A DNA stretch of 64,000 nt from Scleroderma bovista (Eukaryota; Basidiomycota; Agaricomycetes; Boletales; Sclerodermataceae). The first letter of the stretch is position 1. Each line of letters opens with the position of its first letter. The notes under the pieces are model-generated. The model ran no database searches. It saw only the letters and a program-made list of their open reading frames with translations, and was not told the DNA's origin. The position numbers and the translations under genes were made by a program. Positions 10,454-22,170 of the stretch are shown here, piece by piece. The stretch is taken from positions 1 through 64,000 of the forward strand of contig JAYMGJ010000239.1 in NCBI GenBank assembly GCA_037178675.1, in the 5' to 3' direction.

Positions 10454-11772
10454 TCAAATCCTCGTCATGGCAAAGCCATCAAACCTCTCCCTTTGGAACA
10501 TGCGTTCACCATCTAACTCAGAATATGGCGACACCGATATTGTCGTGCTCGTTGGGAGCGTCTGGTTCGCTACTCGTCTACCTGCGAATTTTGGCGTAGT
10601 CAATGACTTCTCATTCATCCCTTCCGGGACGAGCAATGACTCAATGATCAAATTTCGGCATACTCGGCAAGCCATAGCGCTCGTCAGCGCCACAGTGGGA
10701 CTCAAGAGGAGTAGTTGGAGGGTAGGAGTCAGGTTGGTCTGTGAGCCCTGCGAAAGCCGTACTATGTTCTTCGAGCTGGTAATTCTGTGCAGACAGATCA
10801 GTGCTGAGTGTCTAGATATCTACCGGAACAATACCGGTCCTTACCCATAGTACTGTTGTCCTCCGCTTAATATAGCCTGAGAAAAATAGGCAACATTCTT
10901 CCGCACCAAAAGTCTCCCCAGCACCATTTCTTCTCCAGCCTATGGCTGGTGAGAAGCTTGTATGAGATCGCAAGATAGACAACAGGGAGTATGTAAGTGA
11001 TGGTCAATTGTGCATGGTGTTGGTACCGCAGACAGTGTTTCGTGTCAGCAATTTCGCTGTAGTCGTGAAAAGTCCCAGAAAATATTGCACAGGAAGTGCC
11101 CACGCCAACAACCCACAGGAAGGTAAAGAAGTGATTCACTATGTTGTTTCCATAGTAGACAGCGTGGACACGTTTGAGGAAAAGATATGAGGATGCTGCA
11201 GTGGAGACCGCTTGCAGTGCCATTAGGACAATGGCTGTGACGGTGCAGTTATTGATAGGACCCGCTACAGCACAGAGACAAGTACAACTCATCGGACAAG
11301 TGTGCTCTGAATGCGTGGAAACACTTACTTTTCAGCATGACGTCCAGGACTACCATAGTGAGCGCAGATGGTCTGTTGAAGACGTCAGGAAAACAGTTAG
11401 GATGGACGGACGAAACACCTGACCTAGCCAGGAAGTAAGCAAACAACACAGCAGATATCTTCCTCGTCTGGATTAACCTGCAATCTTCCGGGATACTCGA
11501 AAGAATGTCCCAGGCCAGGGCCTTTCCCAGTGCACATCAGATGGGTAAGATACTGGGATCACAGAGCACAACGTACACCAAGTGGCTAGTGTAGCCAGGG
11601 ACACACCCCTTGTGATCTCATAGTCAACCCCATGACTGAGGTAGTTGAGATATACGACGGGATTGGGGATGGGAGAGAATCCTTGGTTCATCACAAGGGA
11701 AAGTAGAGACGCAGGTCGATTATCGTCCAAACCAGCATGGATAACTGCCCGCACTGCGGGCAATTCAGTCAA
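10454..11772 (-). pseudogene. Fungal seven-TM receptor-like protein (DUF6533-type family), frame-broken
   Basis: The reading resembles the large Agaricomycete family of orphan 7-TM proteins. Blocks: TRKISAVLFAYFLAR, PSALTMVVLDVMLK, PINNCTVTAIVLMALQAV, SSYLFLKRVHAVYYGN, FFTFLWVVGVGTSCAIF, ADTKHCLRYQHHAQLTITYI, LAISYKLLTSH, then SGGQQYY and SPTVALTSAMACRVCRNLI. Several exons join cleanly. After GRMLPIFLR the frame must shift by one base (about 10877-10881) to reach AILSGGQQYY, and no intron fits there. The N-terminal region upstream of TRKIS cannot be joined convincingly. I therefore call it a recent pseudogene or a sequence error. The stop is at 10456-10454; the 5' limit is uncertain. Confidence 0.6.
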
Positions 11773-12091
11773 GCCTTTATATATGTAAGATGACTACGAA
11801 AGGAGAAGAACAAGTGTGCTACTCCACAGCAAGCGACTGAAACTTTGGGTGAGCCAATCACGGGCCAGAGAGGACACTGCCTCACCGGGGGAAGAGCTGG
11901 ATGCTCGGCGGTACCCACCTCCTGTAGGGTCCACCTACGCGAGAACCACTCTAACCAGCCGTTGGAATTGTACCTCTTATCGTCATTCGTCGTAGGAACG
12001 GATGAGCCAGGGACGTCTTGGAAGTATGCATATACCAGCTACATCATTAGAGTACAAGCACCTGAATACCTCACAATGGATGGATATATTT

Positions 12092-15000
12092 TCATTTCCC
12101 GAGTTTCCACATTCCGTCCCTGACGGTAACAAGGCCCTCTCTCTTTGCGGCTTCCATAAAGCTCCCCAGTTGCTCGATAGTCCTGTCATAGCCAGGGGCA
12201 AGCTTGAGCATCGCTTGTATGCGGTCAAGTCCAAGTGATCCGAGGTTAGTGAGCATTCCTTCAATGAACTAGGACAGAATCAATCAACGCCAGAATAATT
12301 GGGTCTATGCTCTCAACTCACCTTCCAATACACCCTCATTTGTTCGGCTTGTTGTTGTTGCACGCTGATCACAGGAGGTAATTCTTCACCATGGTCAGCT
12401 AGTGGACGATGCGTCACCGACACGGCAAGAAATTTGAAGAGGTGGCATACCGATTTTTGGTGCAGAGCGCACAGAGCCTTCTGTTGGTTCCTCCGCCACA
12501 GCGAGTAAACGAAATACATTCTCGCTAATTTCCTTGAGGATCTGCATGTCAACCCAGGTGGCAAGCGCTTTCAGTGCGGCACTGCGCGTCACCGAGCCAA
12601 CGCGCCCAATGAGTTCGTCGACAGTCCAGGTATCTGGTCCAAAAATTGGGCACTCCTGCTTCAGAACAAAGTATGATTAGAGGACACACTTTTTTCAGAA
12701 AAGAGCTCGATGAAGGCAGCTTCCAAGGGCGGTACATCTGCTTCGACAGTGCGGTCGTCTAGCTCGAGTTCAAGATGGATTCGACCCAGATGAGGAAGCC
12801 AACGGAGTCCTTTGTCAGGCTTGAACGTTGAGAACTCCTTTGCGTATTGCTCTTGCAACCTACAAGTGCCAAGCCGTAAAACGGGGAGTACCTGCGATGT
12901 CCATTTCAAACTCACGCTTGGAACTGACCGGGCATGTTTATATCGCTCGTTTCCAATGCAGGCCAAAAGTGTCGAGAGATGATGGTTGGATGCATGACAC
13001 TCTGGGACGGTGGAGATAAGTAACAGGGGAGGGCTCACACCATAATGGTTTGCGCACGAGTTTCTGTGATTGGATGTGCTGATCTATTCTTCTGGAATCG
13101 GTCATATCTCGAAGCATCACCTCGCACACTTGCAAAGCCGACTCGCCAAACCGTATCTTCAAGATTTCGACATTGCGCCGCTGGGCAAAAGTTGTCCCCG
13201 TAAAGTCCACGTGGTACAATCCTTAGCTTACCTCTCGATCAAGGTTGCCATCTTTGAGAGCAAGTAATCGTTGTGCCAGTAGGACTTGCAGCTCTTTGAT
13301 GAAGAGGTCTTTGGAGTCGTAAATACTGACAAGAGTGCTTATTATGTCGCTGGTCTTGTTAGCACGGAAATCTTCCAAATATCACTATAGACCACTCCGT
13401 GTTCAAAGACAAGATATGCTTACTGGGTCCAGCATCAACGGGTTCCGGTGTCCATTCCGGATCAGCGTAATTCTCCATCTCAGGCTGTTGTAAAGGTTGA
13501 ATTGGTTCATTGTCGTCAATTAGTGAGTCGCCGCTTTCACCATCACCAACCAAGCTAGCAACAATGCATCGAATAGTGTCTGGGCGGTCGCTGAAAACAA
13601 GCCGATGATCAAAAGAATGGAGTAAAGGCATAAAATGACTTGCCGAAGATACCGCCGTATAGGATCCGCCACTTTAAACAGCAACACTCCAGGAGGGTCC
13701 ACTATTCGTAAACACTTGATGGTTGATACATATTGTAATAAGATATCTTTTGTGTCTGCGCCAGGATGGAGAAGTCGTTTCTGATTTCTACACTTTAAGT
13801 GAGCTAACAGCGAAATCAAACTGTAAAGGAACTGACGCTCGTCTAAGAGAGTAGACTAGCTCTGTGCGCTGGTCCACACGTTGCAAACATTCCTGAAGAT
13901 TTATGAACACCTCAGTATCAAGCGTGGAAAGAATTGTTTCAGACCTTTAAATCTTCGAGGGCGCCCATAGAATCTGGAAAATCAACAATGGTATCAAAAA
14001 TTTCTCTGGTGCTGAAGCGAGAACTTCAGGTGAACCGCGAAGGACAATCAAAATGCGCCCCTACCGTAAGTCGCAAAGTGTCTTATGCATGTGGAAGTCA
14101 AACCGCGAACCAACACCCTGCATCATCGTTTTGGCCTCCTCGGCTGCCACAGGTTAGCAACAAGAGTCTCTAGTCCGCCTTCAGGTGTGCATACCGTTCG
14201 TTGCACCCCTTGCAAATGGCCAAAGCATCCACGGCACAATCTTCTCGAGCATCCACGAACGCAGTTTGGGGAGCATAGGTTCGGACCACGCCCCTGTACA
14301 GGTCGTGTGCACGTAGGATTCGATATACTCATATCCCACACTAGCTATGAGAGTTTCGTAGCGTTCAATGAGGCTAAGTGTATCAAATGCCTGCCACATT
14401 GCTCTGTCTCGTGGGTCAGAGGGCTGGGCCACAGTGTTCAGAAGCGTAGAAGCAACCAGCGATTTGACGCCACATGCAAAAGTGGAAGGGAGAACGGAAA
14501 ACAGATGGGTTTGGAAAGACAGGGTGTAAGCGGAGATGATGGTCTGTCCTAATCTGTTGAAAGAAATGTCACCATTAGCATACGATAGTAGGCATCAGAG
14601 GACTTGCTCGACTGTAGGCTTCCATGCATCATACCAATCGACGAGGCGAAATATGAGGGTTCTTACTGTTTCTGGATCTGAGTTTGCCTGGCACAGTGTG
14701 AAACTTATACACGACAGTTTTGACGGACGCTCACCTCATAAAGACTCATGTATGTGTTGACCTCTCGTGCGATCAAGTGCTGACTCTTGTGTAGGTCCTC
14801 TACGATGCGTGTAGCACCGTTATCAAATGATATGACATACTATCTTACCGAGAAAGACTTCCATCATAACTGGTAGTCGTCTGCACTTGTTAATGATGTC
14901 AAACGCTAATCTGACCTGCCGCATATCTGGAAGACTTAGCGAGGACAACGAACCCCGCCATAAAACCCAGGCCTACCATACTGTGGCCTTGGCTTAGGTT

Positions 15001-15210
15001 CATGCAAATCGTAGGGCTTCAGGTATTCCGTGGCCAGGGTCCACGCCTACAGATGCTTGCTCAGCCAGTCCACGGTGACCATGACACGTCAGAGACGCGT
15101 ACTTCGCTGAAAGCCATAAGCCCAGAAATTCCCGGCTCTGTCCGATTGAGACGTGCGAATGATTCCTGCCATTTTGCAGCAACTTGTGCTCGTACGGCGC
15201 TTGAGGCCAT
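12092..15210 (-). CDS. APC2: Anaphase-promoting complex subunit 2 (cullin homologue)
   Basis: APC2 is the cullin-like scaffold of the APC/C ubiquitin ligase that degrades cyclins and securin in the nucleus. The start ATG (15210-15208) gives MASSAVRAQVAAKWQESFA. The N-terminal helices continue as ATEYLKPYDLHEPKPRPQ and NKCRRLPVMMEVFLEDLHKS. The middle holds MWQAFDTLSLIERYETLIAS and the cullin-homology blocks CRNQKRLLHPGADTKDILLQ, YVSTIKCLRIVDPPG, VADPIRRYLRDRPDTIRCIV, WTPEPVDAGP, RRNVEILKIRFGES and CEVMLRDMTDSRRID. TFKPDKGLRWLPHLGRIHLE leads to the C-terminal winged helix (FIEGMLTNLGSLGLDRIQAM). The stop is at 12094-12092. One junction uses a GC donor (13591-13643). A junction near 14555-14600 is not resolved by eye. 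Confidence 0.88.
13591..13643 (-). other. GC-AG intron in APC2
   Basis: The exon ends PIRRYLR with ..CTT CG, followed by GCAAGT (the consensus form of a GC donor), and the intron ends GTTTTCAG after 53 nt. Joining gives CG|C GAC CGC CCA, that is YLRDRPDTIRCIV, the conserved APC2 sequence. The nearby GT three bases on would give the wrong phase. Confidence 0.8.
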
Positions 15211-15334
15211 TCAAACAAGGCTGAGCCTGTGTGCGAATAAACGCAAGGCAAAAAGCAAGGTTTCCTCTTTTGGCTTACGTAATGATACGAAAACATATAC
15301 GTTCTTCATAGCGTACCATCCAGCTACTTATGGT

Positions 15335-16520
15335 CTACCAACTAGCACAAATTCCTTTCCTGCCCGCCTCATCAATAGAAACAATTTCTTCAAGCGTTAA
15401 AGGACCTGTGACGGAAATGTCAAAACTCGCTTTGTATGTCGAAAATAACAAACGGACAGAGATCCTCCACTGCAAGATATTCGCGTAAATGATCCTCACG
15501 GCGACTCGTTCTAGGATATGAAATTCGTTGGTGGACACGAGATATCGGAAAGAAAGCTTACGTGACAACGGCTGCACCTTTGCTCTTAGCCCACGCAAAG
15601 AGCACTTGATTCGCAGTAGCACCAAGGCGCCTCGCCACTGCATCAGCAACTACATTTACAGGACCACCAGGGTGCTTGGTAAGGGGGCTGATCATATCAT
15701 TGGTTAACAGAAAATCGATCAAAGGAAGCGATTTGCTCTTTACTTGAGACACCCATATGCTTGTACAACGATCGCACAATATGTAAGAAGTTCCTTCATT
15801 GTGGAATAGTTATAGGGGTGAAGTTCGATCTGTGGAACAGCGTCAACATTTATTGATAAAAAACGAGATAATTAAACCTGGTTGACAACAGGCTTCTCTT
15901 TAGCAGTGCTCAAAAGTATTTGTAAGTCCTTTATCGTGAAATTGCTAACTCCAATACTCCTGATCAACTTCAGAAAATGAGTAAAGGGGATCCAGAAATG
16001 GTCGCCTCACTTCACTAGACCATCTTTTTTCAGTGCTTCGAATTCTCGCCAATTAGTCTCAAAGTCACCCATGACCCTCGGCACATGTACGAGGTATAGG
16101 TCCACATAAGTGAGGCCCAAAAGAGAGATCCCACGTGTTCCAAACTCTTTTGTGCACGCTTCCGAACGACATCGGCACCGTCGTATTTAGTGGTGATGTA
16201 CAAACTGGAGCGAGGCAGACCGCTTTCTCTAATAGCGGCTCCAACGTATTTCTCAGTTTGGTAATCTACATATGAAGCGGCGATCAGGAGACGAACATGC
16301 AAACCAATATTATCGCACAAATTGCAGTATCTATGTGGCGGAACCCACAGTCGATTGCTTGCTGGACGTACTCGGACACGAGTGAATTTCATCGTCGAAC
16401 CTGTGCCAAAGGCCATCGTTGGGAGCTCGATGATCTTACGTGTCAAGAATCCACTTTCTCAATCGAAGGTAGTGCACTTACCTTATGTCCATCTGAAAGG
16501 GCGATAGTGCCAGTCTTCAT
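15335..16520 (-). pseudogene. Aldo/keto reductase with two apparent frame breaks
   Basis: An AKR-family NADPH oxidoreductase. The start ATG at 16520-16518 gives MKTGTIALSDGHK, joined to IIELPTMAFGTGSTMKF. Further blocks are VSEYVQQAIDCGFRHIDTA, YYQTEKYVGAAIRESGLP (with the catalytic-type Tyr), SSLYITTKYDGADVV, GLTYVDLYLVHVPRVMGDF, WREFEALKKDGLVKSIGVSN, VVNQIELHPYN, LTKHPGGPVNVVADAVAR, NQVLFAWAKSKGAAVV and TLEEIVSIDEAGRKG, with the stop at 15337-15335. The frame changes at about 16380 (between KFT and VSEYVQQ) and at about 16128-16133 (between SLEHVG and the VDLYLVH block), with no intron possible. Everything else is conserved, so it is a young pseudogene or carries sequence errors. Confidence 0.7.
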
Positions 16521-16640
16521 GGGGGGAACCCAGTATGATACAGGAGGAAAGTGCTAATGACCGCGATAGCGTGCGCGATGACAGAAATGAACGATGTACG
16601 CGTGTTAAAGGCCAGCTCTGTAGTCCAACGGACCAACTCG

Positions 16641-16862
16641 TTTAGGTAATATTCCATTATGAGTCCGTCTCTTTGGGTAACCACGACGCACACTTGGTAC
16701 CACGGAAAGAACACAAGATACCTAGAAGGAGGTAGTCATGCATCGTATCATTCTACCAAGAAAACAACGCACTAGTATCTCCCAATCTAACCCCAACACT
16801 GGAGCTCAGGCGGGATCGTGACTGAGGAAACGTTTCCGCCGTAGTAGTAGCTCCAGCTCTGT
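16641..16862 (+). repeat. Decayed duplicate of the 5' end of the BTB gene (copy of 20563-20803)
   Basis: The order TTTAGGTAATATTCC, GCACACTTGG, CGGAAAGAACACAAGATAC, a GGAAG..CATCGTA-like block, CGGGATCG(T/C)GACTGAGGA and AGCTC.AGCTCTGT matches 20563-20803 in the same orientation, with many substitutions between. It covers the proximal promoter and first codons of the BTB gene. A CGA codon of the intact copy is TGA here. It lies between the AKR and the NIMA-like kinase and is not coding. Confidence 0.75.
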
Positions 16863-17177
16863 GGGTCTTTCACAATGAATTCCTGACAGGCCGGGGTCCA
16901 GGGCGCGCAGAAATGATGAAGTATAAATCAGAGGAGTCAGTTTGGAATCGAGCTCGCCGCGGTCAGCTGACTTGCAGCAAGTAGCACGTGACCAGTTGGA
17001 AGTTAAGAGTCGCGTTTGAATTCTGAACTAGGGGAACAAATTTGCGACTTGAAGGCCACCAACTGCTTCTCCCACCATTGTAACTCCCTCACTCCTTGCG
17101 CGCTCGCATCTTCATTGGAATTACCTCCACGCCAAGAGTGTTCATCCTACACGGAATCGCGACACCCACGAACCATC

Positions 17178-19993
17178 ATGACTCAGTTTCTGGAATTGTA
17201 TGAACCACTCGACATTATCGGGAATGGGTCATTTGGTATCATCCGTAAAGTAAAACGGAAGATAGATGGCATGGTAAGTTCTAGACGCACAGTGCCACCA
17301 TGCACATATAAGTTTTATTTTCTGCTCGAATGATCCCATAAACACATGGATATATTTTCAATGAACTCAGAAATGACACTGATGACCTCAAATTCTTCTA
17401 GATGTTTGCCCGAAAAGAACTTAACTTTGAACGGATGAGCGAACGGGATAGGAAACAAATCGTTGCGGAAGTGTTCGTCCGTCGTCTTACCAACTAATGT
17501 ATCGGATTGTGCTGACTTGCACCATCCTTCCTGTAAATGTGCACACAGAAACATTCTTAAGGACCTTGATCATGAACACATTGTACGCTATCACGACAGA
17601 CACGTTGACAGAGAAGCTGGCATCCTCTACATCCTCATGGAGTATTGCGGAGGTGGTGACCTTTCCTCCATCATCAAGCAAGCACAGAAACACAACAGGC
17701 TGGTTCCCGAGGACACAATATGGCATTATTTCATGCAGATTCTGCTAGCCTTGCAGCATTGTCACCACCCAACTGGTTCGGGCAAAGATGGCGAAGGGAG
17801 AGAGCGACGCCCGCAGATCCTGCACCGAGATTTGAAACCAGATAATGGTAAGCCCCTACATTGTTCTCGAAAGGATACTTGAGGAACCAACATTGTAATA
17901 ATCAGTCTTCCTTGACGATTTAAACAATGTCAAACTCGGTGACTTCGGTCTGTCGAAAGCTCTCGCACAGGCGAGTTTTGCAAATACTTACGTTGGGGTG
18001 TGTGACCTACTCCGGAAAGGCGGCCCACATTCTCATGGATCCCCACAGACACCTTATTATATGTCGCCTGAGCTGATGCAGGAAAAAGCCTACGATTCGA
18101 AATCTGATATTTGGTCTCTGGGGTGCCTCATATACGAACTCTGTGCGCTAAAGCCTCCTTTTCACGAAGCCAAAACGCACGCTGAGCTCAGCATATTTAT
18201 TCGGTACGTCATAAAACTGCAAACCTGCAATCACCCTGATACGGATGCGGATTTGGTAGGAATGGACGCATACCGCCCTTGCCAAGGGGTTACAGCCAAG
18301 CGCTGTCTGGAGTAATCAAGGCGATGTTAAATTTAAATGTGTGTATTACAGGTTTGTTGTTGGGGCTACTCAACCAAGCTGTTGTCCCCTAGCCAGCAAT
18401 GAGACCGTCCGCAACTCAGCTCCTCCAACATGAGAGACTAGCACTTATCTCGAAAGTCGTGGAAGCGGAAAAAATGTGGGTCTTTTTTTTTTCCATACTT
18501 ATATATATAGCCCTTTTTAAACCTGGTTGCCTATAGGCTTGCGACAGTAAAAACCCATAAATCTGCCGTCGTCGCCAAAGAACGCGAAGTATTTACACGT
18601 GAAGCTGCTCTGGCTGAGCGCGAAGCGAGAATTTCCACTCTCCTTAGTGATAAGGACGTTGAGATAGTACGCCTACAACAACTCATCTCAACCGCGCAGT
18701 TGCAACTCGATGCACGGATACGTGAGGCAATAGGGAAACGAGAGGAGGAGCTGCGGCTCGCAGTAATGAAACGTGAAGAGGAGGTCGCTGCTGCAATGGC
18801 AAGGCGTGAAGAAGAAATTATGACCGCTGTTCGGCAAAGAGAGCAGGAAATATTTGAGGCGTGGAGGGTGAGAGAAGACCATATCAGGACGGAGGCAAAT
18901 GCGGCTGTTGAAGAGAAAATGAAGTGGATTGCAGCAAGAGAGGCGGACTTGGAGGCAGAACAGATGAGGTTGGATGACGTGCAAAAGGACTTGGAGGTTA
19001 AACTGGCTGCATTGTCGGATCAGGAAGTCAAAGGTAGGTTCCCTTTTGGCTGCCAGTCCACTATGACTACATCCTGGGTCAGGCCGCAAGGAGAAGACGC
19101 CATTGGAAGAGGTGAAAAACTTGCTAGCACCTCTCGCGGAAGAGCACTGTCGGATACGAGAGAAGCGCCGGTCGCCAGGTTGGACGGGCGTAGAGACGCC
19201 CACCAACCGTAATTGCACTCGTCCTCCGGAGTGCGCCCCCTCTGCGATGAAGGGCGTCATCCTCACACAAACCGGACAACCTCTTGCGACACCCACTCCG
19301 ACGGAGCTTGCTAAGTTGTTCGTGGACTCACCGAAGGTTGGGCTCGACTTCGCAAAGATATTCGATTTTGATACAGAAGCTGAAGATGAAGAAAGTGATT
19401 CAGTGGAAGAAGTCCTGCCCCCTTCGCCCTCGGCACGGGAACGACCGAGCTCAGAATCGAGTCATGGATCAAATTCGACGAGGGAACCATCGCCTGTGTC
19501 CAGCGTACCACCAACTCGCCTGCGTAAGCCGTCGATCCGAAGTTCTGCCTCGTCGCAGCCGCTGCTTTGCAAGGCTGCGACTCTTCCCGCTTCTTCATCC
19601 GAGCTATCGGAATTCACCTCTTCATCCACACGTACAGGGGTAATTACGAAGTCAACCACAGACGTCAGGACAGAACATGGAGCCACAATATTCAAAAAGG
19701 CTGCCACGATGCCTCCCGTGCAATATGATTTATCGAACGAGGAAAATCTTCCGAGTCCATTCTTAAAGCGCGTCGAGCGGGAACGTGCCGGGACATCTAC
19801 CGGGACTGTCCGTTCGAAACGACCGAGCACGGGGAATCTCCTGAGAGTTGCTGCTGCCAACGCAGCGGCTGCACGGCCTGGGAGCGTAGGCAAGGGGTCA
19901 ATCAAGGTTGTGCCGTCAAGTACTGCTAGGCCATCTGTGACGAGCACGCGGAAGGCCTCTGAGGAGGCTAGGAAGGCGCTCTCGCGATCGTAG
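17178..19993 (+). CDS. nimA: NIMA-related serine/threonine kinase with C-terminal coiled coil
   Basis: A NEK/NIMA-type mitotic kinase. The start ATG at 17178 gives [20 protein letters not shown] (Gly-rich loop). Then come [20 protein letters not shown] (VAIK-type Lys), [28 protein letters not shown] (catalytic loop), [11 protein letters not shown] (DFG), [30 protein letters not shown] and [10 protein letters not shown], joined by short introns. A long Arg/Glu-rich coiled coil follows ([20 protein letters not shown] and on), then a Ser/Pro-rich tail rich in KAATLP and KAATMP motifs. This layout (kinase, coiled coil, disordered tail) matches fungal NIMA, a kinase needed for mitotic entry. The stop is at 19991-19993. 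Confidence 0.88.
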
Positions 19994-20562
19994 CATGGAA
20001 GTGTTACACGTTATATATGGTTACAGTAAGAGAAAGTGTGCTATACATCTAACTTACCCTTCGCCTCTTATGTATACAGTTCCCCATGTCCCTCGGAGTT
20101 TACTATATACCAGGAGTATGAGTCAATGACATGCTCGGTGCACTGTAAGACGTCAGACCGTCTGTCCGAATGACTGAGGTAAGCCAGCCATTGTAGCCTT
20201 CCGTAGCACTTGGAGGAAGACAGTGTTCCTTGAAAGGGAGGCAGTTATCCGCGCGCACTGCCACCATCTTATCACATAGAGTGCTCAGCATGCGTCAACC
20301 ACCGGAGACAGCTATTTTATACCTTCTAACATTCAACTAATATGCGAGACCACTTAGCATCGCATTCGTCACCCCCTGAGAAGAGGAAGAAAACTGGTCA
20401 TCAACTTCCAGGGAGGCCGACTGGCAGGACAACTGCTCTCCCTCAAGGACCATCCGAAAGGATGACTTTGACGGTCTTCTTGAAGGGGACTACGATACAG
20501 AGTAGCGTAAATTATGGCTTGTGAAAGAGGCTATGGAGTTGCGATCGGATCTGCCAGTCCGA
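19994..20562. other. Intergenic with a possible small ORF remnant
   Basis: This is the 3' flank of the kinase and upstream region of the BTB gene. Around 20342-20505 an open stretch ends with READWQDNCSPSRTIRKDDF and LLEGDYDTE before TAG. It looks protein-like but has no convincing start or partner exon, so it may be a relic or part of an unrecognised gene. Confidence 0.35.
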
Positions 20563-20666
20563 TTTAGGTAATATTCCGTCCCTATGCCAGCAACTCTCGG
20601 ACCACCACCATCGCTGTGTACACGCACACTTGGCACTGCGGAAAGAACACAAGATACACCCACAGA

Positions 20667-22073
20667 ATGGAAGCAGCCATCGTACCATTTGTACCATCAG
20701 GAATTGATGCATTAGCATCTCCTGAACCCGACTTCGAGACCGAAGCTCAAAACCCGGGATCGCGACTGAGGAAACGCTTCCGCCGTCGTAGCTCGAGCTC
20801 TGTCACGATGGATCAGCCCCAGTCTCTGCTATCCACACCTAATCCTCGACCGGAGTCCGATGAACCACAGAGGGATGACCAATATTACATGTGTGATGGA
20901 AGCTGTATACTGCAAGTCGGAAATACGTTGTTCAATGTGAGGAGTTTACATATACCATCATGCGTGGACCCACTCAGTGACCATTTCCTTAGGTACACCG
21001 AAGTATCCTATCCCGAGACTCCTCTTCATTTGCCACTCTTTTCACCCTCCCTCAAGGCGATGCCCCTGAAGAAGGCACCTCCGATGCAAGGCCGATCGTC
21101 CTTCAGGGAGACACTGCAAATGAGTTCCGCAACTTTCTCTGGGCGCTTTATGCGTTGTAAGTCGCATGATTTGGTACCATTCCGGTGGCTCACGTGGTAC
21201 AGACCCCAAGAAATCGCAATGATCCGATCCTCACAAGTTGACCTCAACTGTCTCATAGACATTGCAAAAGTTGCTAGCAAATACTCTTTCAAATCGACAG
21301 AATCCTGGGCCCTTGATGCCATCCAAAAGTGCATCGAAAGAAAACCGTCACCGCTACTCAATACCATTCCCCCCGGGCTTCCGTTCTCGCCCAACCAACC
21401 AGCATCCGTTTTGCAGGATAGCAAAATGCAGATATCGCGTCTCATACGACTAGCTCAGATGTGTGGCCACCAAAAACTCTTGGACACGATGGTGACTCTC
21501 CTCCGTCAGCTCATGACCGCATCTTTGCACTATTCCTATTTGGCGATGACACTCTCCGACGAACTTGACCTAAGGGAACTACGGGGTCTCGCATACATGG
21601 AAATCCTTCAGAGGGGTGTATTTCTATCTGTTCCAGACGATGAAGGCAATTCTGGCACTGAGGGTGACATCCAAGAGACTGCAGGTGGACTCGAACGTCT
21701 TGTTGTTAGCCCAGTCCAACGACTTCGTCTCCTTTCTGGGTATTATCGTCTCTCCAAGACATGGGAAAGGCTGCGGGCCGTTCCGCTATCCTTTGATCAC
21801 GCGCCTTCGTGTGCGGCTAACTGGCACCTGCACACTTGCACGCAAAGCTGGTCAGATTTTTGGAAAGAAAAGGCGAGAACGGATGGGATCCTTTCCCTCG
21901 ACGTGGCGAATGTGATTGGGAGGTTGACTCACATGGCAAAGGAGTTTGACAAGTGGGGAACCGCTACCTATATGCACCAGGAATGTAAAGTGGTGGCGAA
22001 GCGTGCCATCCACGAGAAAATCAAGAACATTCAAGAGTCATTACCGGACTTTTTCCAAGAAGGAGAATATTGA
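20667..22073 (+). CDS. BTB/POZ domain protein
   Basis: The start ATG at 20667 gives MEAAIVPFVPSGIDAL, then a basic stretch (SRLRKRFRRRSSSS). The BTB fold begins with YYMCDGSCILQVGNTLFN. After a GT-AG intron it continues VHRSILSRDSSSFATLFTLP, VLQGDTANEFRNFLWALYAL, then (second intron) PQEIAMIRSSQVDLNCLIDI and KVASKYSFKSTESWALDAI. The remainder is helical. Agaricomycetes carry many such BTB proteins of unknown partner, and some act as Cullin-3 adaptors. The stop is at 22071-22073. A decayed copy of its 5' end lies at 16641-16862. Confidence 0.8.
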   Translation: MEAAIVPFVPSGIDALASPEPDFETEAQNPGSRLRKRFRRRSSSSVTMDQPQSLLSTPNPRPESDEPQRDDQYYMCDGSCILQVGNTLFNVRSLHIPSCVDPLSDHFLRYTEVSYPETPLHLPLFSPSLKAMPLKKAPPMQGRSSFRETLQMSSATFSGRFMRCKSHDLVPFRWLTWYRPQEIAMIRSSQVDLNCLIDIAKVASKYSFKSTESWALDAIQKCIERKPSPLLNTIPPGLPFSPNQPASVLQDSKMQISRLIRLAQMCGHQKLLDTMVTLLRQLMTASLHYSYLAMTLSDELDLRELRGLAYMEILQRGVFLSVPDDEGNSGTEGDIQETAGGLERLVVSPVQRLRLLSGYYRLSKTWERLRAVPLSFDHAPSCAANWHLHTCTQSWSDFWKEKARTDGILSLDVANVIGRLTHMAKEFDKWGTATYMHQECKVVAKRAIHEKIKNIQESLPDFFQEGEY

Positions 22074-22170
22074 AGTATGTTCTTCGTTATGTTGTTACTT
22101 GTCGGATCGCTGTCTGTAAAATGTGTTCTTGTGTGGAACTAGAGTACAAGCCATCATCGCGTAGTGGAAA

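Noticed and set aside
15960..16020. A third frame break in the aldo/keto reductase
   Set aside because: Choosing the acceptor TTGATCAG instead of CTGAAG joins GLVK to SIGVSNF in frame, so an ordinary intron explains it.
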